A program made the position numbers and the translations under genes. 45,821 nt of DNA from Bacteroidota bacterium (GTDB lineage Bacteria; Bacteroidota; Bacteroidia; NS11-12g; UBA9320), in assembly GCA_024679565.1 (NCBI GenBank), contig JAIBDD010000023.1, positions 1 through 45,821 of the forward strand, read 5' to 3'. Shown here piece by piece: positions 6,958-16,141 of the stretch. The notes beneath the pieces were generated by a model. The model did no database searches. It saw only the letters and a list, made by a program, of their open reading frames with translations, and had not been told where the DNA came from. Within the stretch, counting starts at the first letter, position 1. Every line of letters starts with the position of its first letter.

Positions 6958-9900
6958 ATGCAATTCGGTAATTTTGTTAGGTACAGTTTAAATGTCATCG
7001 TAATGATGTCCTTTATTTCAACTGGTTTTGCTCAAAAAACGCAGGTTTATACGCAACCTGAAGAAATATATTATCATGCCGTTGAATTATACGACAAAGA
7101 ACTATTCGGCCCGGCAATTGAAGAGTTTGAGCTGTTTGCGTCAAAAAGAAACACAGAGGAATTGTTGAAAGAAAAAGCAACGATATATGGATTGATGAGC
7201 CATATGCAATTGGATCACAATCACTATGACCGCAAGCTAGATCGTTACCTTAAGAAAAACCCAGAGACTGCGTTGCATAATCTTGCGCTTTTTGAATTGG
7301 GCAATTATTATTTCAACAACAGAAAATTCAAAAAATCGGCGAAATATTACGAATCACTTCAAATATCAAATCTCCCTAAAGCGTATTGGGAAGAAGCCAA
7401 TTTCAAAATGGGTTATGCCTTCTTTAGAACCAAAGACTATGACAAGTCTAAGGCCCATTTTAACAAAATTCGGAACCAACAAGGCGAATACTACACAGAA
7501 GCGAACTACTTCTACGGTTACATGTGTTATAAAGAGAAGAAGTTTGATTGCGCTTTAAAAAGCTTTCAGCGCATATCTGGGGAAGGACCAGAAATCATGC
7601 ATCTGTATATTGCCCAAATTTATTACGCACAAAAAGGGTATAAACCTGCCCTTGATTACATCGAACAACATAAAGTCGACAAATACGCCAATGAGTATAA
7701 CCTACTAGAAGGCAAAACATACTTTCAACTGAAGGAGTATAACAAAGCTGCTAAGTTCTTTAGCCTCATAGATGATCAGTCGTTTTATCTTGCTGACGAA
7801 GATGTTTATATGATTGGGTTCACCCAGTTTTTGAACGAAAACCACAAACAGGCACAAGAAGCTTTTGTACGTATCTCTGGCTTGGAGTCGAGCCTAGGGC
7901 AACTGGCAAACTATCAACTTGGGCAGAGTTTTTTGGCAACAAAGGATAAGCAGAAGGCTTTTCTTGCCTTAGGTGTTGCTAAGCGAATGGATTACAATAA
8001 GGAAATCCAAGAGATGGCACATTTTAATTATGCCAAGCTTGCCTTTGAACAAGGTGCGCACAACAATGCCATTCAAACCACCCAAGAGTTTATCCGAAAA
8101 TACCCCAATAGCGAATACAGTGACGATGCAAAAGGCATGCTTGCTGAAATGCTAGTTAATACTAAAAATTACAATCAAGCGATACGAGTATTAGAAGAAA
8201 TTAAGTCGTTCAATACGCAGAGTAAATCCATCTACCAAAAGATTACGTATAACCGGGCCGAGCAATTATTTACCGATAGAAATTACAAAGAAGCTAAGGT
8301 ATATTTTAACAAATCATTGCGGTTCCCAAATGACAAATTACTTCAAGCGCAGGCATATTATTGGCTTGGAGAAATGCAGTTTATGGACGACAAATATGCT
8401 AGTGCAAGATCTAACTACAGCCGCATGCTCAATATTTCGGAGTCTTCACTAAGTATTTATTATACCAAAGCACTCTATAGTATGGGATATACGCATTACA
8501 TGGAGAAAGACGTAAACAAGGCGTTGAATTATTTCAACAAATACAAATCTGTAGCCACTGATAGAGGGTCTGCTGTACACAATGACAATGCGCTTCGTTT
8601 AGGAGATAGTTATTTTCTAAAAAAGCAATACGACCAAGCTATAGCAGCTTACAGCAGTGTAGCCAACGGAAAGTATCCGCAAACGGTTTATGCGTTGTTC
8701 CAAACAGGTATAATTTATGGCTTAAAACGTAAACCAAGCCAAAAAGTGGCTACGCTAAAACGTATTGAAACTAACTTCTCGAAATCTGTATTTGTTGACG
8801 ATGCGCTTTTTGAAATTGGCGATACATATCTAAAATATCTCAACAAGCCAGAAATGGCGATGACGATGTTTAACCGTGTAATTAGCAATCACCCTGGTAG
8901 CATCTACACACCTCCTAGTTATTTGAAGATAGGTAACATATTCGCTATTTCGGGCGACAATAAAAAGGCGATGGAATATTGTAAAAAGGTTATCGAGCAA
9001 TATCCAAATACAAGTAGTGCCAAGGAAGCCTATGACTTAGGCGAAACTATTGCTATTAACATGGGCACTGTTGACGAATGGTTTGATTATGTTAATGGAC
9101 GACCAAACAGTGATGTTCGGGTTACGTATCAAGACTCTTTGTTGTATGAGTCGTCACTCCAAAAATATAGATTGGGTGACTGTGCTGGTGCGTCAAAGGG
9201 CTTTACATCATACAAAAATCGATTTGGGAAATCTGGGTACTTCGTTACGCAAGCGCATTACTACATTGCCGAATGTGCGTATTCTGAAGACAAATACGAA
9301 TTAGCTATTGAAAACTATAAGTATGTGGCTGATCAATCCATTAGTGAGCATCTAGAAGACGCTACATACAAATTGGCAGAATTACTTTACTGGCAGAAAA
9401 AGCTTACTGCGGCACTACCGTACTTCAGTAAATTAGAAAGGTTAGCAAGCACAAAGGTTCATTTTACCTCAGCAGTAGTTGGGCAGATGCGATGTAATTA
9501 TAGCCTTGGCAATTTAGATGCAGCCAAGAAAAACGCCACTGATGTTTTGCCTATTGAAAATATTGAATCTGAGTATTTGATTGAAGCAAATCTTGTACTT
9601 GGGAAAATTCAATATGGTGCAGGCAACTTCCTTACTTCAATGTTCCACCTCGATTACGTTGTGAAAGAATCGTCAACAGAAGAGGGTGCTGAAGCACAAT
9701 ACTATCGTTGTAAGGTGTTGTATGACCAGCAGAAACTAGAAGAGGCCAGAACGGCAGTATTTGGGCTTAGTGAAGACTATGCTTCTTATGAATACTGGGT
9801 TGTAAAAGGTTTTGTGCTGTTGTCAGACATTTACGTAGCTGAAGAAGATTACTTCCAAGCCCGAGCGACGCTTCAAGGAATTCAAGATGCGTATGATGGC

Positions 9901-10032
9901 GATCAAGCCATTCTTGACGAAATAGCGGAGAAATTAAAAGCTTTAGACGCACTGGAGAAAAAAGGAGAGGAAGGCACCGCACCTGAAGAAGATGGTGATG
10001 AAGAAGATCAAGAAGAATCTGAAGAGGAGTAA
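6958..10032 (+). CDS. Large periplasmic tetratricopeptide-repeat protein
   Basis: A 1024-residue protein with a signal peptide (about residues 1-25, ending FAQ), so it is periplasmic or envelope-attached. Nearly the whole length is built of TPR-like helix pairs, with repeated A.Y..G....A...Y..A...F...... patterns, for example YWEEANFKMGYAFFRTKDYD and ALFEIGDTYLKYLNKPEMA. The last 25 residues or so are extremely acidic (EEDGDEEDQEESEEE), possibly a flexible or metal-binding tail. Bacteroidota genomes commonly carry TPR proteins of about 1000 residues of this type, thought to be scaffolds for envelope complexes; none of the specific partners can be read here. It is a single-gene unit, convergent with ppx, with only 11 bases between the stops. 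Confidence 0.9.
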   Translation: MQFGNFVRYSLNVIVMMSFISTGFAQKTQVYTQPEEIYYHAVELYDKELFGPAIEEFELFASKRNTEELLKEKATIYGLMSHMQLDHNHYDRKLDRYLKKNPETALHNLALFELGNYYFNNRKFKKSAKYYESLQISNLPKAYWEEANFKMGYAFFRTKDYDKSKAHFNKIRNQQGEYYTEANYFYGYMCYKEKKFDCALKSFQRISGEGPEIMHLYIAQIYYAQKGYKPALDYIEQHKVDKYANEYNLLEGKTYFQLKEYNKAAKFFSLIDDQSFYLADEDVYMIGFTQFLNENHKQAQEAFVRISGLESSLGQLANYQLGQSFLATKDKQKAFLALGVAKRMDYNKEIQEMAHFNYAKLAFEQGAHNNAIQTTQEFIRKYPNSEYSDDAKGMLAEMLVNTKNYNQAIRVLEEIKSFNTQSKSIYQKITYNRAEQLFTDRNYKEAKVYFNKSLRFPNDKLLQAQAYYWLGEMQFMDDKYASARSNYSRMLNISESSLSIYYTKALYSMGYTHYMEKDVNKALNYFNKYKSVATDRGSAVHNDNALRLGDSYFLKKQYDQAIAAYSSVANGKYPQTVYALFQTGIIYGLKRKPSQKVATLKRIETNFSKSVFVDDALFEIGDTYLKYLNKPEMAMTMFNRVISNHPGSIYTPPSYLKIGNIFAISGDNKKAMEYCKKVIEQYPNTSSAKEAYDLGETIAINMGTVDEWFDYVNGRPNSDVRVTYQDSLLYESSLQKYRLGDCAGASKGFTSYKNRFGKSGYFVTQAHYYIAECAYSEDKYELAIENYKYVADQSISEHLEDATYKLAELLYWQKKLTAALPYFSKLERLASTKVHFTSAVVGQMRCNYSLGNLDAAKKNATDVLPIENIESEYLIEANLVLGKIQYGAGNFLTSMFHLDYVVKESSTEEGAEAQYYRCKVLYDQQKLEEARTAVFGLSEDYASYEYWVVKGFVLLSDIYVAEEDYFQARATLQGIQDAYDGDQAILDEIAEKLKALDALEKKGEEGTAPEEDGDEEDQEESEEE

Positions 10033-10043
10033 AAAAGCTTGTG

Positions 10044-10973
10044 TTACTTATAAGCCAAATAATCGGCATATAACGACCGCACAATTCCATCCGACAATCC
10101 TATCTTAGGTACATAGATTTTAGTCGTATCGGTTCTCTCGATGATTGACAAAAAGATCTCACAGGCCGGAATAATTACATCCGCACGATCTGGATTTAAA
10201 TTAAACTGTGTAATCCGATCTGTGTATGAAATGGATTTCATTTGATCATAGAAAGACCGTAGGCTTTCTGTGGTAATGTGTAAATCGCTATTTCTTCTTC
10301 GTTTCAACTTATAAATCTTGTTGATGTTACCACCAGATCCCAAAATAGGTATACCGCTGCCTACGAGCTTGTGTTCGACCAACCAAGCTTTTAAGCGCTT
10401 CCACTCTTGTTTGTCAATAGAATCAGTCATGTAACGGATGGTACCAATATTGAAGGATTCACGCACGGATTTTTTCTTGTTGTGATAGGTAAACTCCGTA
10501 CTACCACCTCCAACATCAACAAACAAAATTTTGTCTTTTGCTTTAATAAATGCGGGTATTTCTTCACCCGAAATCACATTTGCTTCCTTCTCACCACTAA
10601 TGATGTCTATCTCTATTCCGGTGGTGTTTTTAATGTGGTCCACAATTACCGGCCCATTCACCGCGTCGCGCATAGCTGAAGTAGCAAATGCTTTGTACGA
10701 GATGATTTTCTGTGCCGCCATTAAATGTTTGAACGCGTGCATGGTTTCAATCATTTCCTTTTCCTTCTCAATGGAAATCCGCCCCAACTTGAATGCGTCA
10801 TCACCCAGCCGCAAGGGCACTCTTAGTAAAAGTCCTTTTCGAAAAAATGGCCCTTTATCCGTTTCAAATACATAGGCTAGTAAAAACCTGATTGCGTTTG
10901 AACCTATATCGATAGAAGCAAATTTTAATGGATCCAATCGTCTATTTGTTTTGTAAATAGTTATAAAAATCAT
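10044..10973 (-). CDS. ppx: Exopolyphosphatase (Ppx/GppA family)
   Basis: About 309 residues from the ATG at 10973. The family's phosphate-binding motifs are present: FASIDIGSNAIRFLL near the N-terminus and ILFVDVGGGSTEFTY in the middle, both of the ASKHA (actin-like ATPase) fold, and GSGGNINKIY further on. It removes phosphate from polyphosphate ends or from pppGpp; at this length it is the short, two-domain form of about 300 residues, unlike the 500-residue E. coli enzyme. The gene overlaps the end of ppk1 by 32 bases if it starts at 10973; a TTG at 10937, five bases after the ppk1 stop, is an alternative start. Coupling with ppk1 fits a polyphosphate turnover pair. Confidence 0.9.
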   Translation of the reverse strand: MIFITIYKTNRRLDPLKFASIDIGSNAIRFLLAYVFETDKGPFFRKGLLLRVPLRLGDDAFKLGRISIEKEKEMIETMHAFKHLMAAQKIISYKAFATSAMRDAVNGPVIVDHIKNTTGIEIDIISGEKEANVISGEEIPAFIKAKDKILFVDVGGGSTEFTYHNKKKSVRESFNIGTIRYMTDSIDKQEWKRLKAWLVEHKLVGSGIPILGSGGNINKIYKLKRRRNSDLHITTESLRSFYDQMKSISYTDRITQFNLNPDRADVIIPACEIFLSIIERTDTTKIYVPKIGLSDGIVRSLYADYLAYK

Positions 10974-12972
10974 GCTGACAACGAATGTTTGTTCCGTTAT
11001 TAGCCACATATGTGTTAGACATCGACTGATCGAATAGTCTAGCTTTTATGTTGTCTGTAAGCTGCAAATTGATGAAATCCATCAGTTCGTTTTGAATGTC
11101 ATGATCATAAACTGGTACAGCCACCTCTATTCTACGATCTAGGTTTCTTGTCATCCAATCAGCAGAAGAAAGATAAATTTTGCGCAAATCATCTTTACCA
11201 AAAATAAATATTCTAGCATGTTCTAAGTAGCGATCTAAAATACTGATAGCCCGGATATTCCCTTTTGCTGTCTCCTCCTCTGGTACAAGTGAACAAATTC
11301 CACGTATAATCAAATCCACTTGAACCCCTTTGCCAGCCGCTACATAAAGCTTTTCAATCAACTCTGGATCTACCAAACTATTGGACTTAATCAAAATATA
11401 GCCAGCGCCACTTGTCTCAACACTTTGTATTTGTTCGTCAACCAAAGCGAGCAGCCTTGAGCGTGTATAACGCGGGCTAACCAGTAGATGGTTGAATTTG
11501 GTTGTCAAGTATGGTGTTTCAATAAAACTGAAAACCTTTTCTACTTCTTCCGTAATTTCATTTCGAGCCGTTAATAGCGAAATATCACTGTATACATGAG
11601 CCGTGCCCTCATGAAAATTTCCTGTACCGATATGAGCAATACTATTTCTTCCTTCCTTGGATTTATACTCAATCAATATGAGTTTAGAGTGAATCTTTAA
11701 ACCCGGAGAACCTATAATTAAACGTACACCAGCATCGGTAAGTGTTTTAGCCCATTTCAAATTCGCTTCTTCATCAAAACGCGCTTGAAGTTCGATGACA
11801 ACAACCACATCCTTTCCATTTTTCACAGCGCTGATCAGTGCATTAATCACTTTTGAATCTTTGGCAAGACGATAGATGGTCACTTTAATCGTTTTAACAT
11901 GAGGAGAAATTGCAGCCTCCCTCAACAAATCGATGATATAATCGAAATTTTGAAATGGATAATGAAGCAGAACATCCTTTTTTGCTACGGCATCAATAAT
12001 GCTGTTATGCCCCTCCAAATATTTGTGATTTAAAGGTGGTTTGTCTCTATAAACCAATGAGTTATCACCAACATTTGGAAACTTCATAAAATCCTTAAAG
12101 TTATGATAACGCTCACCAGGAATGATGTTTTCTTCCTTTGTCAGGTTCATTTTCTTCAATAAGTATTGTACGGACTCGGTTGGCATGTTGTTGTCATACA
12201 CGAACCTTAACGGTTCTCCCTTTTTACGTTTTTCTAAACTTCTTTTGAGCTTGTCGTAAAACCCAACCACAATATCGTCGTCGAGGTCCAACTCAGCATC
12301 TCTAGTTATTTTGAAGATATGAGATTCAAATTCATCACAGTTGAATATTTTAAAAATACGTCTAAGGTTTGCCCGAACAATATCGTCGAGATAGATAATA
12401 TACTTCTTCCCATCCTTTTCAGGCAATAGCAAAAACCGACTGAGCTGATCACTCGGAATTTCAATTAAACTATACTGTTGTTGCTGTTCACTGTCGTTAA
12501 AGCCAACAAATAAGTAATTGACATCATCGTCAAGATAGGGGAATTGCTTTAGCTTTTTCAGCATTACTGGTACCAGTAATGGTTCAACTTTTTCGAGGTA
12601 ATAGGCGTCTACAAAGGCTTTTTGCTCACTGTTTAGCTGCATCTCATCAATAATAAAAATACCTTGTTCACCAAGTTCTTTTATAATCGATTTATACACT
12701 TTCTCAAACCTCTTTTGAAGCCTTACCACAGTTTTGTGAATATGATTCATCACCTTTTGAGGTGATTCAACCATTTCGACGTTGGTCTTTTTCTGTATTT
12801 TAATTAATCTGCGAATTGTGGCCACTCGAACACGAAAAAACTCATCGAGATTATTTGAGAATATGCCTAAGAAACGCATACGTTCTACAAGCGGATTCAC
12901 AGTATCTTCTGCTTCTTGCAGTACACGTTCATTAAAAGACAACCAGCTTATTTCTCTATTGATTGTCTTCAT
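10942..12972 (-). CDS. ppk1: Polyphosphate kinase 1
   Basis: A 676-residue enzyme that builds polyphosphate from ATP. The N-terminal domain starts INREISWLSFNERVLQEAED and contains the typical NNLDEFFRVRVATIRR. The two catalytic histidines of the PLD-like fold are recognisable in PGLKIHSKLILIE (the autophosphorylated histidine, His435 in E. coli) and DRYLEHARIFIFG (His592 in E. coli). The motif GTGNFHEGTAHVYSD is also intact. Length matches the family at about 690 residues. It lies 22 bases after an outer-membrane protein gene and overlaps ppx, so the order is OMP, ppk1, ppx. Confidence 0.97.
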   Translation of the reverse strand: MKTINREISWLSFNERVLQEAEDTVNPLVERMRFLGIFSNNLDEFFRVRVATIRRLIKIQKKTNVEMVESPQKVMNHIHKTVVRLQKRFEKVYKSIIKELGEQGIFIIDEMQLNSEQKAFVDAYYLEKVEPLLVPVMLKKLKQFPYLDDDVNYLFVGFNDSEQQQQYSLIEIPSDQLSRFLLLPEKDGKKYIIYLDDIVRANLRRIFKIFNCDEFESHIFKITRDAELDLDDDIVVGFYDKLKRSLEKRKKGEPLRFVYDNNMPTESVQYLLKKMNLTKEENIIPGERYHNFKDFMKFPNVGDNSLVYRDKPPLNHKYLEGHNSIIDAVAKKDVLLHYPFQNFDYIIDLLREAAISPHVKTIKVTIYRLAKDSKVINALISAVKNGKDVVVVIELQARFDEEANLKWAKTLTDAGVRLIIGSPGLKIHSKLILIEYKSKEGRNSIAHIGTGNFHEGTAHVYSDISLLTARNEITEEVEKVFSFIETPYLTTKFNHLLVSPRYTRSRLLALVDEQIQSVETSGAGYILIKSNSLVDPELIEKLYVAAGKGVQVDLIIRGICSLVPEEETAKGNIRAISILDRYLEHARIFIFGKDDLRKIYLSSADWMTRNLDRRIEVAVPVYDHDIQNELMDFINLQLTDNIKARLFDQSMSNTYVANNGTNIRCQHDFYNYLQNK

Positions 12973-12994
12973 TTATGCCTTAAACCTTTGTTTA

Positions 12995-13765
12995 TTAGTA
13001 ATTTAGAATCTGAGACATAGAAATGCGAATCACACGTCCTTTGCCTTGCGCTTGTGTAAATTTTCCATTGGTTGCATCTTGAATACTGTCTCCGTTTCTA
13101 TCGAAACTAAAATACGTTGCACTAGTTTCACCGTATTTTATGTTGACTTCAACTGGGCTGAATCCTCGCCAGAAATGAAACCCTAAACTCGCTACAGGAA
13201 TTACAAACGCCGTTTTACCGCGATAGTCTGTTTGTGTTTGATCGAACCGAACTAAACCGACTTTGTTGAACTCAAGACCGACACCCATCGATATACCAAA
13301 GTCTTTCTCACTTTCATACGTAGACCCTGAGCCAATGTATAGTTTGGCATAAAGTGGTATTTGAATAGATCCAAACCCTTCAATAGAACCAACCGAAAAA
13401 TCGCTGTATGGCGGAGCGGTAACTTGCCCAATACCAATAGATATTGGTGAAGAAATGGCCAATGCCGAATTGTCATCAAGTTTTCGGATGTTGTACCGTG
13501 GCTCTAGCCCAAACGAAACTAGATTATTTGTAAACGACTGAAAGGGTATTTCAGCATACACCGGAATTGTATTGTTAGGGTTGTTTGGATCTGGTTTTAC
13601 GTTACCTGTAGGCGCGTATTCTACCTGCAGTGGCGTCCAGATATAATCAAAATAGAACGAAGAATGCATCGACAAAAAGAAGTTGTCATTAAAATCTTCC
13701 TCCTGCCCGTAACTGCTCATCATACCTAGTATCAATGACAGAAAAATAAGCGCTGGTTTTTTCAT
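12995..13765 (-). CDS. Outer-membrane beta-barrel protein, function unknown
   Basis: A 256-residue exported protein with a signal peptide (residues 1-20, ending SSYGQ) and a body of alternating hydrophobic and polar strands with many aromatic girdle residues, ending with ISMSQILNY. This suggests a small outer-membrane barrel of about 8-10 strands. No specific family is recognised. A central loop (TGNVKPDPNNPNNTIPVY) is rich in Asn and Pro and probably faces outside. The gene lies 22 bases upstream of ppk1 and may form an operon with it, which would tie the barrel loosely to phosphate metabolism; this is inference from position only. Confidence 0.75.
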   Translation of the reverse strand: MKKPALIFLSLILGMMSSYGQEEDFNDNFFLSMHSSFYFDYIWTPLQVEYAPTGNVKPDPNNPNNTIPVYAEIPFQSFTNNLVSFGLEPRYNIRKLDDNSALAISSPISIGIGQVTAPPYSDFSVGSIEGFGSIQIPLYAKLYIGSGSTYESEKDFGISMGVGLEFNKVGLVRFDQTQTDYRGKTAFVIPVASLGFHFWRGFSPVEVNIKYGETSATYFSFDRNGDSIQDATNGKFTQAQGKGRVIRISMSQILNY

Positions 13766-13820
13766 AGTATCTCTCTTACTTATTTAACGAATATGTTCCA
13801 GATGTGTTTCAAGTGTATCG

Positions 13821-15059
13821 TCAAGGTTGTGTATCTTTCTTCGTTTTCGAAGATAATGGTATAAAAGAAAACATAACCAAACAAAACACTAAAATGCCTT
13901 GCTGTCGCTCTAAAACGGACTCTAGCATAAAACTGATAATAAAAACAGCCGCCAGTGCAAGAACAGCAGGATTGCTGCGACAAAGCTGGATAAGCAGGAT
14001 AGCAATCCCCAACAACAACAAACCACCGACTAAACCATAGGCCAATGTCAATTCTAAAAACTGATTGTGCGGCCCTACCCTGTTCTCCCTATAAAGAACT
14101 GTTTGATCAAGGATATATTGATGTTGAATTTCTCGTTCAACGTTTGAAGCACCAACGCCCATTAAGACGTTTTTCTCGATAACATGTATACTCGTTTTCC
14201 ACGCCTCAACGCGCATTGCAAGTGATTTGTAATTAATGTCTTCACCTGATTTAACCGCATTAAAATCTTCTAAAGAGTTTAACACCTTATTGCGAAATGA
14301 CCCTGATAGTTGATAAGCCAACAATGGAGCCAACATCATACCAATCAAACCAACAGCCACTAACTTGTATTTTTTTGATTGCCAGACCTGAGCCATACCA
14401 AACACCAAAGCACTTGCATAAAAAGCAACCAAACCTGTTCTTGAAGCCAAGATGTGCAACATAAACACAAGCAGAATGCCAAGTGCTAGCCAAGTCTTTT
14501 TTCGATCTCTGTTTTTGTAAAAATATACACAGAGCCAAATGCACACCGACATTACAATACCAAAGTATATGTGGTGCATATTACCAAAAATCGGTACATG
14601 TTTACTCTGTAATAAAAGGGCGTTGATTTCTTCAAAATTCAGCCAATAGTTAACTGTACTAATAACAGCGACCAACGTGGTTAACAACGTGAATATAAGC
14701 CAACTATTCTCATACTGACAGGTATTTCTTTTGAGCAAAAAAACATAAAGCGGTACAACAACTAAAGGCACTTTTAAAGCCAGTTCTGCCATCCAACTTT
14801 CGAAATTCAGTGTTCGAAATCCATCCAACAACACGAAGCCAATCCAAACCAACAGCAACCCATAAATTATACGTGTATTTTTTTGCTGTGTATTGGGAGT
14901 GGTTTTGATTTTAACCTTATACCACAGCACATAAATCAGCATTAAACCAATACTGACGGACAGTAAAAAACGACTAAAAAATAATGAAACCGCGCATAGC
15001 AGGAAGGGTATGTGCGCCCAGTCGAACGACCAGTTTTTAAAACCGTTTTTATTTTGCAA
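13821..15059 (-). CDS. O-antigen ligase / polymerase-like membrane protein (Wzy_C)
   Basis: A 412-residue polytopic membrane protein with about 10-12 hydrophobic segments. A long hydrophilic loop near residues 270-335 contains the motif VGASNVEREI and ENRVGPHNQFLELTLAYGLVGG, typical of the WaaL/Wzy_C family (pfam04932), where the H-N-x-(F/Y)-L-E pattern sits close to the active site. Such proteins ligate O-antigen to lipid A core or polymerise sugar repeats in the inner membrane; the two cannot be told apart from sequence. The first codon is TTG at 15059, which overlaps the end of the LysM gene by 11 bases. The overlap and short gap suggest an operon with the LysM protein. Confidence 0.85.
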   Translation of the reverse strand: MQNKNGFKNWSFDWAHIPFLLCAVSLFFSRFLLSVSIGLMLIYVLWYKVKIKTTPNTQQKNTRIIYGLLLVWIGFVLLDGFRTLNFESWMAELALKVPLVVVPLYVFLLKRNTCQYENSWLIFTLLTTLVAVISTVNYWLNFEEINALLLQSKHVPIFGNMHHIYFGIVMSVCIWLCVYFYKNRDRKKTWLALGILLVFMLHILASRTGLVAFYASALVFGMAQVWQSKKYKLVAVGLIGMMLAPLLAYQLSGSFRNKVLNSLEDFNAVKSGEDINYKSLAMRVEAWKTSIHVIEKNVLMGVGASNVEREIQHQYILDQTVLYRENRVGPHNQFLELTLAYGLVGGLLLLGIAILLIQLCRSNPAVLALAAVFIISFMLESVLERQQGILVFCLVMFSFIPLSSKTKKDTQP

Positions 15060-16014
15060 AGCTTACTTGAACATCGGCGTTATTCTCTATTTCTATATCT
15101 GAATGCGCTGTTTTACTGAGCTTAATAATATTCCCTTTTGACTCATCAAGTTTGTGGTTGGCAACCACCTTAACAAAAACAGATTTATTATTGGCTGGGT
15201 TCGATACCATCAGTGTGCTCCCAATACTTGCCGTATGATGAGAACAAACACGTTTGCCTTGATTGGTGTCCTCAGGCGATAAAAATTCGAGCGTACCCGT
15301 TTCAGTAACTTTCTGTGTCTTGTATTTAGGCAGTCTTTCGATACTAACCGTATATTTTTCTTTTTTAACCTCCGACATTTCAACAACAGGATCATCCCGC
15401 AGCTCAGTTGGATTGATGGCTTCTTTAAGTGTTTCTAGTTTTTCTGAAACATCATCCACTTGCTGTTTCGCCTCCGTGATGGCTTTTTCCTGTCTGTCTT
15501 TTTCGCTTTTTGTGGCAGGAACCATTAACTGCTGTCCTTGACTCAAAATATCAGACTCCAAACCATTTAAATTCTTGATGACATCAACTTTGGTGTTGTA
15601 CAGCACCGATATGGAGTATAGTGTTTCGCCCGCAGCAACAGTATGGTACTTGGCGAAGGTTGTTTTCTTGCTTGTCTGTTTGTCGTATGATTGACTTGGT
15701 GCTTTATCTTCAGCGAAATATTCTGTTACTGTTTTCTCTTCGAGAATGGCATCTCTACCTGTCGGAATCATTAGTATTTGGTTGACATGTAGCATTTTGT
15801 CTGAACCCGGATTTGCAACGATAATATCATCCAATGAAACGCCATAACGTCGTCCAATGGCAAACAACCCTTGTGACTTTTCTACCTGGTGCAGGATGTA
15901 AATCTTACCATTCTTCACCTTTGTTCCTATAGAATCTTGTGGATTAGCGAAACATGGTTTTGCAAATAAACCTAGAGCCATTGCTACTCCCAGTATGTAT
16001 TTTAAATTTTTCAT
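15049..16014 (-). CDS. Double LysM protein with RlpA-like double-psi barrel domain
   Basis: A 321-residue protein with a signal peptide (MKNLKYILGVAMALGLFAKPCFA). Two LysM domains bind peptidoglycan: about residues 33-82 (ILHQVEKSQGLFAIGRRYGV) and 120-167 (YHTVAAGETLYSISVLYNT). A charged, probably coiled segment follows (about 172-205). The C-terminal 80 residues (about 235-321) resemble the RlpA double-psi beta-barrel: HHTASIGSTLMVSNPANNKSV and IIKLSKTAH align with family strands. The catalytic DRGP motif of active RlpA is absent (NHKLDE in that place), so lytic activity is doubtful. The start at 16014 is chosen for the signal peptide and the sequence GGAGAA just before ATG; the open frame continues upstream but has no signal sequence. 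Confidence 0.88.
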   Translation of the reverse strand: MKNLKYILGVAMALGLFAKPCFANPQDSIGTKVKNGKIYILHQVEKSQGLFAIGRRYGVSLDDIIVANPGSDKMLHVNQILMIPTGRDAILEEKTVTEYFAEDKAPSQSYDKQTSKKTTFAKYHTVAAGETLYSISVLYNTKVDVIKNLNGLESDILSQGQQLMVPATKSEKDRQEKAITEAKQQVDDVSEKLETLKEAINPTELRDDPVVEMSEVKKEKYTVSIERLPKYKTQKVTETGTLEFLSPEDTNQGKRVCSHHTASIGSTLMVSNPANNKSVFVKVVANHKLDESKGNIIKLSKTAHSDIEIENNADVQVSFAK

Positions 16015-16061
16015 TTCTCCTGTCGTTATTTCACTTACTAATACACAACTACTATTCCAAA

Positions 16062-16069
16062 CAAATTTA
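16062..16069 (-). promoter_or_regulatory. Putative -7 element of the LysM gene
   Basis: On the minus strand TAAATTTG matches TAnnTTTG, 47 bases before the ATG at 16014. It lies in the 127-base divergent region shared with the NfeD-type gene. No -33 element is seen. Confidence 0.4.
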
Positions 16070-16141
16070 TTGCCTTCAATCCTATTTTTTGAGGTAATTT
16101 GCACACACTATATCCATATATACAACGATATTGTTGCTTAA

